DNA from: Pseudomonadales bacterium
Lineage (GTDB): Bacteria > Pseudomonadota > Gammaproteobacteria > Pseudomonadales > Azotimanducaceae
Direction of reading: 5' to 3'
NCBI GenBank assembly: GCA_028285415.1
Contig: JANQPF010000003.1
Span: 124,001 to 188,000, forward strand
DNA: 64,000 nucleotides
Below are positions 7,832 through 16,347 of the stretch, one piece after another (the stretch's first letter is position 1; each line of letters starts with the position of its first letter). A program made the translations under genes and the position numbers. The notes under the pieces are model-generated. The model saw nothing but the letters and a program-made list of their open reading frames with translations, searched no databases and was not told where the DNA came from.

Positions 7832-9054
7832 GTCACCGTGGCGTAAACCATCGATTTGAATTCGTGGCTGAAAGGATGCCAGAAACCCGGCATACGCTGC
7901 GTACCGCAGAAACCCATGATGTCCGCCTCCGGCGCCATCCAGGTGTGGGTGCCTGCCATGCCACCCCAATGGTATTCATTGCGCGAGGCCTCCGGATCAC
8001 CTTCCTGCAAGGTTTCCTTGAGCGCAAAACCGAGCCCGAACACCGTGCCCGGCATGGCCCACATCGGAAACGCCACGCCCACACCTTCAGCCAGCTGATT
8101 CGTTCGCATGAGCTCGAGCGTCTCTGCCTCGAGTATGCGTTGCCCCTGCCATTCGCCGCCGTTGACGATCATGCGAATGAACGCCATGTAGTCGGCAACC
8201 GTAGACACCAGGCCGCCGCCGCCACTCAGCAATGTCCGCGGTGTGTTGTAAGTGCCCGTCCTCGGATCGTCCGCTTTGACCAATCCCGGCTGCATGGGAT
8301 CAAGCAGGTCTTCCGGCGCGTACATGGTGATGAAGCGATCGGCTTTCTCTTCCGGCACCCGGAAGTCCGTATCAATCATGCCCAGCGGCGCGAAGACATT
8401 GGCTTTGAGGAAGGCATCGAATTTCTGTCCCGACAGCACTTCTATCAAGCGTGCGCACACGTCTGTCGCCACCGAGTAACGCCAGCTGGTACCGGGCTCA
8501 TAAGCAAGCGGCAGCTGCGCGGCGCGGTCACAAAACTCCTCGAGGTCGATGCTGAAGTCGGTCAATACGTTGAGGCCACCTGCCATGTACGCCTGATCGA
8601 TCACCGATTCCGGCTCTATGAAGCCATAGCTCAGACCCGCGCTGTGGCTGAGAATGTGTCGAATACGAATGGGCTCGGCGGACGCGACCACGTCGGCCGC
8701 GTCGGTTGCACCCTCGCACAGCACCTTGGGATCACCAAAAGCGGGAATATAGCTCGCCAGCTCGTCATCGAGACCAAACTTACCTTGCTCATAGAGCATC
8801 ATCAGCGCCACGGACGTGATGATTTTGGTATTCGAATAGATGCGATAAATCGCATCGGACCGGAGCGGCGCCCGAGTTTCGGTGTCCATATAGCCAAACG
8901 TCGAATAGTCGAGAACATCGGTGCCGCGCATCACAAGCGTGCTCACGCAGGACAAAATGTCTTTATCGACGTAGTCCTGCATGCGCGCGTGGATCGGCGC
9001 AAAGTCCAGGTTGTGGTCGACGGTTTCTATGGAGGCCGGGTGAGGGCTGCTGAT
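7828..9054 (-). CDS. Serine hydrolase, class C beta-lactamase family (start codon uncertain)
   Basis: This is a penicillin-binding-protein-like esterase or transesterase. The Ser-x-x-Lys motif SNTK lies 50-53 residues after the first ATG (8982), and the second motif is YSV (in WRYSVATD). The first ATG has no ribosome site and would remove a conserved-looking lead-in. The frame is open upstream, and an AAGGAG (9066-9061) sits 6 nt before an in-frame ATC at 9054, which would give 408 residues. I annotate from 9054 as the more likely N-terminus; the ATG version is 7828-8982 (384 residues). No signal peptide is seen. The gene lies in an operon between the M20 peptidase and the isomerase/VOC fusion. 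Confidence 0.75.
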   Translation of the reverse strand: MSSPHPASIETVDHNLDFAPIHARMQDYVDKDILSCVSTLVMRGTDVLDYSTFGYMDTETRAPLRSDAIYRIYSNTKIITSVALMMLYEQGKFGLDDELASYIPAFGDPKVLCEGATDAADVVASAEPIRIRHILSHSAGLSYGFIEPESVIDQAYMAGGLNVLTDFSIDLEEFCDRAAQLPLAYEPGTSWRYSVATDVCARLIEVLSGQKFDAFLKANVFAPLGMIDTDFRVPEEKADRFITMYAPEDLLDPMQPGLVKADDPRTGTYNTPRTLLSGGGGLVSTVADYMAFIRMIVNGGEWQGQRILEAETLELMRTNQLAEGVGVAFPMWAMPGTVFGLGFALKETLQEGDPEASRNEYHWGGMAGTHTWMAPEADIMGFCGTQRMPGFWHPFSHEFKSMVYATVT

Positions 9055-9060
9055 GACGGA

Positions 9061-9066
9061 CTCCTT
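9061..9066 (-). promoter_or_regulatory. Shine-Dalgarno AAGGAG with no AUG/GUG/UUG after it
   Basis: On the minus strand AAGGAG is followed by TCCGTC and then ATC in the frame of the serine hydrolase. No standard start codon lies within 20 nt, so the hydrolase may use a rare AUC start or the sequence may hold an error here. Confidence 0.5.
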
Positions 9067-9077
9067 CGAAGTGATGG

Positions 9078-10502
9078 TCAGCGCGTGGTAAAGGCGCGCA
9101 AGAGGTCATAGTAGATGCGCACACCGTTTTCGATGTTCTTGACCGATACCCGCTCGTCGTTGCCGTGCACGCCGGCAAACTCGGCCGTCGTAAACTCGAA
9201 CGGCGAATACCCGTAGCTTGTAATGCCGAGATCGCGAAAAAAGTGGCTGTCGGTAAAACCGCCGGCAACCGTGGGCACCACCTGGGCGTCGAGCGCTGCC
9301 GCCGACACCTTCTTGATGGCGTCAAAAAGTGGCGTTCCCGTTCTACTGACGGCGGGGGTGAAGCCCATGATGCGCTCGATGCTGATCGCGTCGTCGTTGA
9401 TGATCGTTGCAAGCTCCGCAAGAAACGCTTCGGGATCCTGGTCCGGCAGGAGCCGGCAATCGAGCTCGGCATGCACTTCTGCCGGAATCACGTTGATCTT
9501 CGAGCTGCCTTCGAGGCGGGTAATCGAACACGTATTACGCAGCAGCGCATGAGCGCCCGGATTGCGCATCTTGAGGCTCAGCATGTAGCTGTCCGTTGGA
9601 TGCGTCTTGCCCGCGGCGTGTCCGCCCATGCCGGAAAACTGCTGACGATCCTCGTTGCCCTGAAAGGGGGCAATCCCTTCGAACATCTCAGCTACCGCTG
9701 GCAGCACCCGGACCGGGAATTCAGTTTCGGCAATGCGGTCGAGCGCGCGCACCATGCGCGTCACCGACGTCTCGACCAGCGGCGCTGAACCATGACCGGG
9801 GCGGCCTCTGGAGGTGAGGCGAAGCCAGAGCGGCACCTTCTGCGTCACTTCAACCATGACCACCGTGGTGTCGCCAAAGACGCGACCCGAGCCACCTTCG
9901 TTCAGCACATAGCCGATATCCGCAAAGAGCTCAGGACGGTTTTCCACCAGCCAGCCGGCGCCGAAGAAGCCGCCGGCCTCCTCGTCTGCGGTAGCCATGA
10001 GCCAGACGTCGCGGTTGAGCTCAGCCCTGCTGGCATGCAAGGCCAGAAAAGCCTGTAACTGCGCAATGCCGAGGCCTTTCGTGTCGATCGCGCCGCGGCC
10101 GTAGACGTAGCCGTCTTTGACCTCCCCGGAAAGCGGTTCGAAGCTCCAATACTGTCGATTGGCTGGCACAACGTCGATGTGGTGCAGGAGTACGAGGCCG
10201 GGTTCTTTCTTACCCTTGCCGAACGCCGGCAGCTTGGCCCAGATGTTACCCCTGCCGGGGGCGGACTCTGCCGTCTCGTAAGGAATACCGGCCTCGTCGA
10301 GAATGGCGGCGAGAAACTCGACTCCGCGGGATTCGTTACCCGGCGGGTTGATGGTGTCGATCTGCAGATACTCCGAGAGTCGCGGTACCGCCGACGCGAC
10401 GAGCTCGTCGAGCGCCTCCGCGTCTGCCGGTAACGGCGTGATGACAAAGCCCAACACGCAGGGCCAGAGGGCAGCTACCCGCCGCCAGCGACTGATATTC
10501 AA
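9078..10502 (-). CDS. Exported M20-family metallopeptidase
   Basis: This protein of 474 residues has a signal peptide (about 1-28, ending PADA). It is a zinc aminoacylase/carboxypeptidase of the M20 (ArgE/DapE/CPG2) group. The visible metal and catalytic motifs are H108-I-D110 in LLHHIDVVP, D140 in YGRGAIDTKG, the general base pair E174-E175 in TADEEAGG, and a C-terminal His in the GVHGNDE segment. A dimerisation domain is inserted after about residue 220. It should hydrolyse peptides or N-acyl amino acids in the periplasm. It is the first gene of a leftward set with the serine hydrolase and the isomerase/VOC fusion. Confidence 0.85.
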   Translation of the reverse strand: MNISRWRRVAALWPCVLGFVITPLPADAEALDELVASAVPRLSEYLQIDTINPPGNESRGVEFLAAILDEAGIPYETAESAPGRGNIWAKLPAFGKGKKEPGLVLLHHIDVVPANRQYWSFEPLSGEVKDGYVYGRGAIDTKGLGIAQLQAFLALHASRAELNRDVWLMATADEEAGGFFGAGWLVENRPELFADIGYVLNEGGSGRVFGDTTVVMVEVTQKVPLWLRLTSRGRPGHGSAPLVETSVTRMVRALDRIAETEFPVRVLPAVAEMFEGIAPFQGNEDRQQFSGMGGHAAGKTHPTDSYMLSLKMRNPGAHALLRNTCSITRLEGSSKINVIPAEVHAELDCRLLPDQDPEAFLAELATIINDDAISIERIMGFTPAVSRTGTPLFDAIKKVSAAALDAQVVPTVAGGFTDSHFFRDLGITSYGYSPFEFTTAEFAGVHGNDERVSVKNIENGVRIYYDLLRAFTTR

Positions 10503-10597
10503 GTTTCCACCTATGTTTATGTTTCGCGCGCAGCTTGCTGAGGTTGCCTAACTCGCCATAATCTCGCAACAGGACATTTGGAAATGAGGAACAATCA

Positions 10598-11644
10598 ATG
10601 CGCATATCTACGCTGTTGAGCTACGCGGGTGGATTCAAAGAGGCGGTGGCCGAGGTGGCGGAGCTGGAAAAAGCGGGCCTCGACGTCGTCTGGGTGCCGG
10701 AGGCCTACTCTTTCGATGCGCCGAGCGCCATGGGCTATCTCGCTGCGAAAACCGAGCGGGTGACAATCGCCTCCGGCATTCTGCCGGTTTACTCACGCAC
10801 GCCATCGCTCCTTGCCATGACCGCTGCCGGTATCGACTCTCTGTCGGACGGACGCTGCATGCTGGGCCTCGGCGCTTCCGGCCCTCAGGTCATCGAAGGT
10901 TTTCACGGCATGCCTTACCAGGCGCCGGTCGGCCGCATCCGTGAGGTCATCGAAATCTGCCGCATGGTATGGCGCCGCGAGCGCGTGCAGTACATGGGTA
11001 AGCACTATCAGATCCCGCTGTCCCAGGATCAGGGCACGGGTCTCGGTAAGCCGCTGAAGCTCATCAATCACCCCGTGCGCGAAGAAATCCCCATTGCCGT
11101 GGCTTCGCTTGGCGCAAAGAGCGTCGAGATGACGGCGGAGCTGGCCGACGCCTGGTTGCCCGCCTTTTACACGGCCGAGGCAGCCGCGGACGTGTGGGGT
11201 GCCGCCATCGCTGCGGGTAACGCGAAGCGCGACGCGAAGCGCCCGCCGCTCGAGATTTTTGCCGGCGGCATGGTTGCGATCGGAGAAGGTCTCGAGCATC
11301 TGCGCGACCTGGCGCGGCCGCAGGCCGCCCTGTATATCGGCGGCATGGGTGCACGCACCAAGAACTTCTACAACGACATATTCGCCAGAAGCGGCTATGC
11401 CGATGAAGCAAAGCAGATCCAGGACCTGTATCTCTCCGGAGAGAAAAAAGCGGCGGAGGAGGCGATTCCCGACGAATACCTGGCCCACAGCTCGCTGGTC
11501 GGTCCGGAAGGTTTCGTGCGCGAGCGGCTCCACGCGCTCAAAGAGTCCGGGGTGAGCTCACTCAATATTGGCCTGGCAGGTCAGACCCGCGCCGAGCGGG
11601 TCGCGCAATGTGAGCGACTGAGGAACCTCGTGGATACGCTCTAA
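10598..11644 (+). CDS. Luciferase-like (LLM class) F420/flavin-dependent oxidoreductase
   Basis: This TIM-barrel enzyme of 348 residues belongs to the bacterial-luciferase superfamily. The N-terminus RISTLLSYAGGFKEAV and the stretches DVVWVPEAYSFDAP, RVTIASGILPVYSRTP and GRCMLGLGASGPQVIEGFHG are characteristic of the LLM F420-dependent group, related to F420-dependent methylene-H4MPT reductase and glucose-6-phosphate dehydrogenase. The cofactor could be F420 or FMN, and sequence reading alone cannot decide. The start ATG has GAGGA 8 nt upstream. It begins a rightward set continuing with the amidohydrolase (28 bp after its stop) and the PhyH protein, which suggests a shared catabolic task. Confidence 0.8.
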   Translation: MRISTLLSYAGGFKEAVAEVAELEKAGLDVVWVPEAYSFDAPSAMGYLAAKTERVTIASGILPVYSRTPSLLAMTAAGIDSLSDGRCMLGLGASGPQVIEGFHGMPYQAPVGRIREVIEICRMVWRRERVQYMGKHYQIPLSQDQGTGLGKPLKLINHPVREEIPIAVASLGAKSVEMTAELADAWLPAFYTAEAAADVWGAAIAAGNAKRDAKRPPLEIFAGGMVAIGEGLEHLRDLARPQAALYIGGMGARTKNFYNDIFARSGYADEAKQIQDLYLSGEKKAAEEAIPDEYLAHSSLVGPEGFVRERLHALKESGVSSLNIGLAGQTRAERVAQCERLRNLVDTL

Positions 11645-11672
11645 CGCCAGGATGAATTGGGGGAGGGAAGTG

Positions 11673-13271
11673 ATGCGCCAGCTGCTGATGATTGCACTAT
11701 GCGTGCCGGTGTGGACACATGCGGCGTCCGCTGGAGGCGTCATGGACGCGTCCCCGGGTGAAGAGACCGCCACGCTGGCACAATCCGCCGGACTCGTAAT
11801 TCCCGATCCTGCGCCGCCGCGGGGCCCGGAGGCGGAAGGTCCGTTCGAGCGGCTCGTCATCAGCAACGTGATGCTCGTGGACGGCACCGGCGCGCCCACC
11901 CGGGGGCCGGTCAGCATTGTCGTCGAAGACGACAAAATCACCGCCATCACGACGCGCCCGGATACGGCCGGTGCCCGCGTCATCGACGGTACCGGTCACT
12001 ATGCGCTGCCAGGATTCATCGACGCCCACACTCACATCGGCAACCCCATGCAGGGCCTTGCCGGTCCAATTGTGACACCAGAGTACGTGTTCAAACTATG
12101 GCTCGCGCACGGCGTCACGACAGTGCGCGAAGTGGGCTCGCTGATGGGTCTCAGATGGACCGTCGAGCATCGCGACCGGGCGGCACGCAACGAAATCACT
12201 GCGCCGCGCATCGTCCCGCAATCCATGTTCCCCGGTACCGTCATCGTCACGGCAGACGGCGCCCGGCGCTGGGTGCGGGCCATACACAAAGCCGGCGGCG
12301 AAGGCGTCAAGCTGCGCGGCGCAACTCCTGCTGCGAGTACCGCTATCTACGAAGAAACGCAGAAGCTCGGCATGGGGACGTCGAATCACCACGATCAGAC
12401 GGCGGTGTACCGGGTCAACGTGCTCGACAGCGCGCGCCAGGGTCTCGACAGCATGGAGCACTGGTACGGGCTGCCTGAAGCGCTCTTCACGAGCCGACGT
12501 ATCCAGGACTATCCGCCGGACTACAACTACGCGGACGAGCAATGGCGGTTCGGTCAGGCGGGCAGGCTATGGCGACAAGCGGCTTCGCCCGGTTCGGAGA
12601 AATGGAACGCGGTGCGCGACGAGCTCGTTGCGCTGGACTTCACCCTCGTCCCCACCTTTACCATCTACGAAGCGAACCGCGACGTGACCCGCGCGCTGCA
12701 TGCGCCCTGGCACGATGAGTACACGATGCCGGCGTTAATGAAGTTCTTCATGCCGGACCCGCGTCTGCACGGTTCGTACCACTTCGACTGGACAACGGCG
12801 GACGAAGTTGCCTGGCGCGACAACTTCAACCTCTGGATGCAGTTCGTCAACGACTACAAAAACCACGGTGGCCGGGTTGCCGCCGGCTCCGATTCGGGCT
12901 TCATTTTCAAGCTATACGGCTTCGGCTACATTCGCGAGCTCGAGCTTCTCCAGGAGGCTGGCTTCCATCCCCTCGAAGTCATTCAGGCCGCAACGCTGAA
13001 CGGCGCTGAGCTCATCAATCGCGCAGACAGCATCGGCTCCATCGAACCCGGCAAGCAGGCGGACATTGTGCTCGTCAGTGAAAACCCGGTCGCCAATTTC
13101 AAAGTGCTCTACGGCACAGGTCACATGCGCCTCGATCGCAACAGCAACAGGCTCGCGCAGGTAGGTGGCGTGCGCTATACCATCAAGAACGGAGTGATCT
13201 ACGATGCACCGATGATGCTCGAGCAGGTGCGGGCCATGGTTGCCGCCGCGAAAGCGGGAGGCCGTCAGTGA
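11673..13271 (+). CDS. Exported amidohydrolase-superfamily protein
   Basis: This metal-dependent hydrolase of 532 residues has a signal peptide (MRQLLMIALCVPVWTHAASA). The start at 11673 is preferred over the ATG at 11652 because GGAGGGAAG precedes it. The amidohydrolase hallmark H119-T-H121 is in GFIDAHTHIG. The catalytic Asp is in AGSDSGF, and the C-terminal motif IEPGKQADIVLV is typical of imidazolonepropionase/prolidase-like members. The N-terminal strand VDGTGAPTRGPVSI is the usual small beta domain. It should act in the periplasm on a cyclic amide, ester or dipeptide. Its stop overlaps the GTG start of the PhyH gene as GTGA, showing translational coupling. Confidence 0.82.
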   Translation: MRQLLMIALCVPVWTHAASAGGVMDASPGEETATLAQSAGLVIPDPAPPRGPEAEGPFERLVISNVMLVDGTGAPTRGPVSIVVEDDKITAITTRPDTAGARVIDGTGHYALPGFIDAHTHIGNPMQGLAGPIVTPEYVFKLWLAHGVTTVREVGSLMGLRWTVEHRDRAARNEITAPRIVPQSMFPGTVIVTADGARRWVRAIHKAGGEGVKLRGATPAASTAIYEETQKLGMGTSNHHDQTAVYRVNVLDSARQGLDSMEHWYGLPEALFTSRRIQDYPPDYNYADEQWRFGQAGRLWRQAASPGSEKWNAVRDELVALDFTLVPTFTIYEANRDVTRALHAPWHDEYTMPALMKFFMPDPRLHGSYHFDWTTADEVAWRDNFNLWMQFVNDYKNHGGRVAAGSDSGFIFKLYGFGYIRELELLQEAGFHPLEVIQAATLNGAELINRADSIGSIEPGKQADIVLVSENPVANFKVLYGTGHMRLDRNSNRLAQVGGVRYTIKNGVIYDAPMMLEQVRAMVAAAKAGGRQ

Positions 13272-14458
13272 GCATGATCTTGAGCAAGGCACAGCTCGAC
13301 GACTATCGGCGAGACGGCTATCTGGTGCTGCGCGGCGCTATTGCCGAAGCGGACATCCGACGCCTCGAGCAGGGTGTGGCCAACAATCCACCGCTCGACG
13401 GCACGCTCGATCCTAACGCGCCGGCGTATCCCGCGCCAGGACGCTATACCCTGGCGACACAGGCGCTCAGGGACCCGGACCTCGCCTTCATCGTCGAGCA
13501 CCCGACCATTGTCGGTGCCGTCACCGACGTTCTCGAAGACCAACCTAGATTGACGGCTTACGTCATATACGATCGCACGCCCGCGGGCCAGGGGCTGCCC
13601 GCCCATCACGACTACAAACGCTGGCGGCCGGTCGGGTCGTCGATGCACTGGCTCTTCACCATCGTACCCTTCTGCAATTTCGATGCGGATGCCGGAATCC
13701 TGTACGTTGCCCCGGGCAGCCATCTGCTCGAACGCGTGCACGGCGGCGCCGGGCCGTGCCTCGAGGTTGACCCTGCGGTTCGCCCGGCGGACGGCGACTT
13801 CATCGACCCGGGCCTCGAGCGCGGCGACCTTCTCCTCATGAACATGCACCTATGGCACAAAGCTGATGCTAACAAGTCATCACACCACCGGGTTGGACTC
13901 TTCAACAAATACGCGGCAGCCAACGCCCCGCCTGCCACGGGCTACTACCTTTACGAAGACGCGGTCTACCACGCACTGAGCGAAAAGGGCCGCGACCTCA
14001 TTGCGGTTCACAGCGACAAAACCATCACTACGACACGGGCCGTGCTGGTGCGATATCGGAACGGGCCTGAGCTCTACCTCTGTGAAACGGGTGCCGGCCG
14101 CTGGCAGCTGCCAGGCGGACCCGCGTGGGACGAGCGCGCCATTCCGGACTGGGACCTCGGCAATATGATTGCGCCGCTGCAACAGCACCTGCGCGAACAG
14201 GTGCTGATCGAGACGCCCTGGCTTTCCTACATCGGTGACTACGAGGAGGACGAGGGGCTGTGCCGCGTGTACGGCTATACGCTGAACGACAACGGCTTTC
14301 CCGTCGCGTATCCCGGGGAGTGGGTGCAGCTCGACGCCGTCGACAATCTCCAGTACGGCTGGGAGCGCGACGCTGCCGAACGCTGGCTGGACCCCGCTAT
14401 CGTCAGGGGCAAAGGCTTGTCTCAAGCGCAGTCCCGTATCGACCAGTTCGCTTATTGA
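13268..14458 (+). CDS. PhyH-family Fe(II)/2-oxoglutarate dioxygenase with extra Nudix-like C-terminus
   Basis: The protein has 396 residues. Residues 1-235 or so match phytanoyl-CoA dioxygenase: start LDDYRRDGYLVLRGAI, iron ligands H113-H-D115 (HHD), a distal His in the MNMHLWHKAD / SSHHRVG region, and Arg for 2-oxoglutarate. Residues from about 250 to 380 form a second module (RAVLVRYRNGPELYLCETGAGRWQ..., LREQVLIETPW) whose order resembles a Nudix fold with a degraded Nudix box. The GTG start at 13268 has GGAGG 5 nt upstream; an ATG at 13274 is the alternative. It is coupled to the amidohydrolase gene. It probably hydroxylates an isoprenoid or other small molecule. Confidence 0.75.
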   Translation: MSMILSKAQLDDYRRDGYLVLRGAIAEADIRRLEQGVANNPPLDGTLDPNAPAYPAPGRYTLATQALRDPDLAFIVEHPTIVGAVTDVLEDQPRLTAYVIYDRTPAGQGLPAHHDYKRWRPVGSSMHWLFTIVPFCNFDADAGILYVAPGSHLLERVHGGAGPCLEVDPAVRPADGDFIDPGLERGDLLLMNMHLWHKADANKSSHHRVGLFNKYAAANAPPATGYYLYEDAVYHALSEKGRDLIAVHSDKTITTTRAVLVRYRNGPELYLCETGAGRWQLPGGPAWDERAIPDWDLGNMIAPLQQHLREQVLIETPWLSYIGDYEEDEGLCRVYGYTLNDNGFPVAYPGEWVQLDAVDNLQYGWERDAAERWLDPAIVRGKGLSQAQSRIDQFAY

Positions 14459-14610
14459 AGGTTCGCCAACCCCGGACCGCCTCTTCTCGAAACCAGAGTT
14501 CCATCGCTTTTTTCGAACAATTCATCAGAAAGTAACAGCTGGGTATCGACGCTGCCTTCAGAGATAGTCTCCCGCTCTTTCGAAGCACGTTATCAGTGGA
14601 GGTGGGGCGG

Positions 14611-15912
14611 ATGTCTGCTGTCCTGGAATCGGTCGACGAACCGCTCAAGTCACCGCGTTACCGAAAATACGTGCTTGGCATGCTCGTTGTCGTTTACGTT
14701 TTCAACTTTCTCGATCGTCAGATCGTCACAATCCTCGCGGAACCCATTAAAAACGACCTCGGCCTGAACGACACGCAGATCGGGCTCATGACGGGTCTCG
14801 CCTTTGCGCTTTTCTACACCATCCTCGGCGTGCCCATCGCACGCCTTGCCGACCGTGCCAATCGCGTCTCGATCATCTCAGTGGCGCTTGTGGTCTGGAG
14901 CGGCATGACGGCTTTGTGCGGGCTGGCAAACAACTTTGTGCAGATGCTTGTTGCGCGCATTGGCGTTGGCGTTGGTGAAGCGGGCTGTTCGCCACCCGCT
15001 CACTCGCTGATTGCCGACTATTACCCGCCGGAGCAGCGCGCGTCTGCTTTGTCGATCTACGCCCTCGGCATTCCCATCGGCAGCATCCTGGGTCTGCTGG
15101 CTGGCGGCTGGATCGCCGAATTCTACGGATGGCGCATGGCGTTTTTCATTGTTGGCATTCCCGGCATTCTGCTGGCGGTTGTCCTCAAGATGTCCGTCCG
15201 CGAACCCATTCGCGGCATGTCCGATCCGGACGGACGCGCGGCTACCAGTGAACAGCCACCGCTCCTCGATACCCTCAAGATCCTGCTGCGCAATCGCACC
15301 ATGGTGCACCTGGCGATGGGTGGCGCACTGACGTCGTTCGTCGGTTACGGCCTGGGTCAGTGGCTGCCGGCGTTCTTCATTCGCATCCACGAACTCGGCA
15401 TCGCGGAAACGGCAACCTATTTCGGACTCGTGCTGGGCGTGGCAAGCGCGGTGGGCACCTTCCTCGGCGGTACGGTGGCCGACCGGCTCGCGAAGCGCGA
15501 CGTGCGGATGTATACCTGGTTGCCGGCGGTTGGCGTGCTTCTGGCCTTCCCGTTCTACGTGGTTGCCATGGTGTCCGACCAGCCTTACCTGGCGATTGCC
15601 ATTCTCGTCGCACCGAGTCTGCTCAATTCGCTCTGGCTCGGGCCTGCGTTCGGTACGATCCAGAACCTCGCGCCGACACGCATGCGTGCGATGGCTTCGG
15701 CCATCCTGCTGTTCATCCTGAATATCATCGGGTTGGGCCTCGGACCGTTCATGGTGGGCGTGCTCAGTGACCTCTTGGCAGGACCTTTCGGCGAGGAGTC
15801 CTTGCGCTACGCCATCCTGATTGCAACGGTTGCGTACTTCTGGGCGGGAGCACATTTCCTGCTTGCGGGCCGCTCGATACGTGCCGACCTGAAAAACGCT
15901 GAGGGCGGCTGA
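14611..15912 (+). CDS. MFS transporter, Spinster-like group
   Basis: This is a 12-helix inner-membrane transporter of 433 residues. The first helix region YVFNFLDRQIVTILAEPIKNDL, then ALFYTILGVPIARLADR and VGVGEAGCSPPAHSLIADY, are the signatures of the Spinster/hexuronate-type major facilitator proteins found beside catabolic genes in proteobacteria. The start is the ATG at 14611 with GGAGGTGGGG upstream; an in-frame GTG at 14596 is unlikely. It follows the amidohydrolase/PhyH pair after 152 bp and probably imports or exports a substrate for that set. The substrate itself is unknown. Confidence 0.85.
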   Translation: MSAVLESVDEPLKSPRYRKYVLGMLVVVYVFNFLDRQIVTILAEPIKNDLGLNDTQIGLMTGLAFALFYTILGVPIARLADRANRVSIISVALVVWSGMTALCGLANNFVQMLVARIGVGVGEAGCSPPAHSLIADYYPPEQRASALSIYALGIPIGSILGLLAGGWIAEFYGWRMAFFIVGIPGILLAVVLKMSVREPIRGMSDPDGRAATSEQPPLLDTLKILLRNRTMVHLAMGGALTSFVGYGLGQWLPAFFIRIHELGIAETATYFGLVLGVASAVGTFLGGTVADRLAKRDVRMYTWLPAVGVLLAFPFYVVAMVSDQPYLAIAILVAPSLLNSLWLGPAFGTIQNLAPTRMRAMASAILLFILNIIGLGLGPFMVGVLSDLLAGPFGEESLRYAILIATVAYFWAGAHFLLAGRSIRADLKNAEGG

Positions 15913-15938
15913 CACCCGGTATCAGCCGCAGGCTCGGG

Positions 15939-16289
15939 TTAATCCAACCCGTCTGCGAACTGACCGTAAAACGGATGTTCACGGTGATGATAGCGACGTT
16001 CGTCCGCGCTGATGCCGTCGAGGTGATTCCACAACAAGTTAACGGACAAGTCTGTTTCCTCCACCGGATTAGCCAGCGCGTCGAGCATGACCACGGCATC
16101 TTCACTGGTAATCATGTCGAAAGGCAGCGCCGCCAGCGTATCGACGATGTCTCGAACCAGCTCATCCGCGGCGGGTGTCTGCGCCAGCTGTGCCTGCGTT
16201 TGCTGACCCCACTCCCAGACCGCAAGCTCGGCCATGTCACCGGCCACCCACGCATCCAGCACCGCTTTGACGTCTGCTCTGACAGTCAC
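15939..16289 (-). CDS. Hypothetical protein
   Basis: The protein has 116 residues, is acidic, and has no signal peptide or membrane helix. I do not recognise a family. Visible traits are an all-helical N-terminal half (VKAVLDAWVAGDMAELAVWEW) and a His/Tyr-rich end (ERRYHHREHPFYGQF). The GTG start at 16289 has AGGGGA 5 nt upstream, a good ribosome site. It is transcribed away from the PAE-MBL lipoprotein gene, and the 58-bp gap between them must hold both promoters. A short inverted repeat (CGGGTT / AACCCG, 15935-15951) overlaps its stop codon. Confidence 0.6.
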   Translation of the reverse strand: MTVRADVKAVLDAWVAGDMAELAVWEWGQQTQAQLAQTPAADELVRDIVDTLAALPFDMITSEDAVVMLDALANPVEETDLSVNLLWNHLDGISADERRYHHREHPFYGQFADGLD

Positions 16290-16347
16290 CTTTTCCCCTG
16301 TAAGCCATGTAGAATCGAGCGCCTTAGTTTACGTTCGGGGGGAGAGC

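Noticed and set aside
7828-9054. The serine hydrolase as a true antibiotic beta-lactamase
   Set aside because: It has the fold and the SxxK motif, but no export signal and no lactamase-specific third motif was seen; most such proteins are esterases.
15935-15951. CGGGTT / AACCCG as a terminator of the MFS or hypothetical gene
   Set aside because: The 6-bp stem overlaps a stop codon and no T-run follows; too weak to call.
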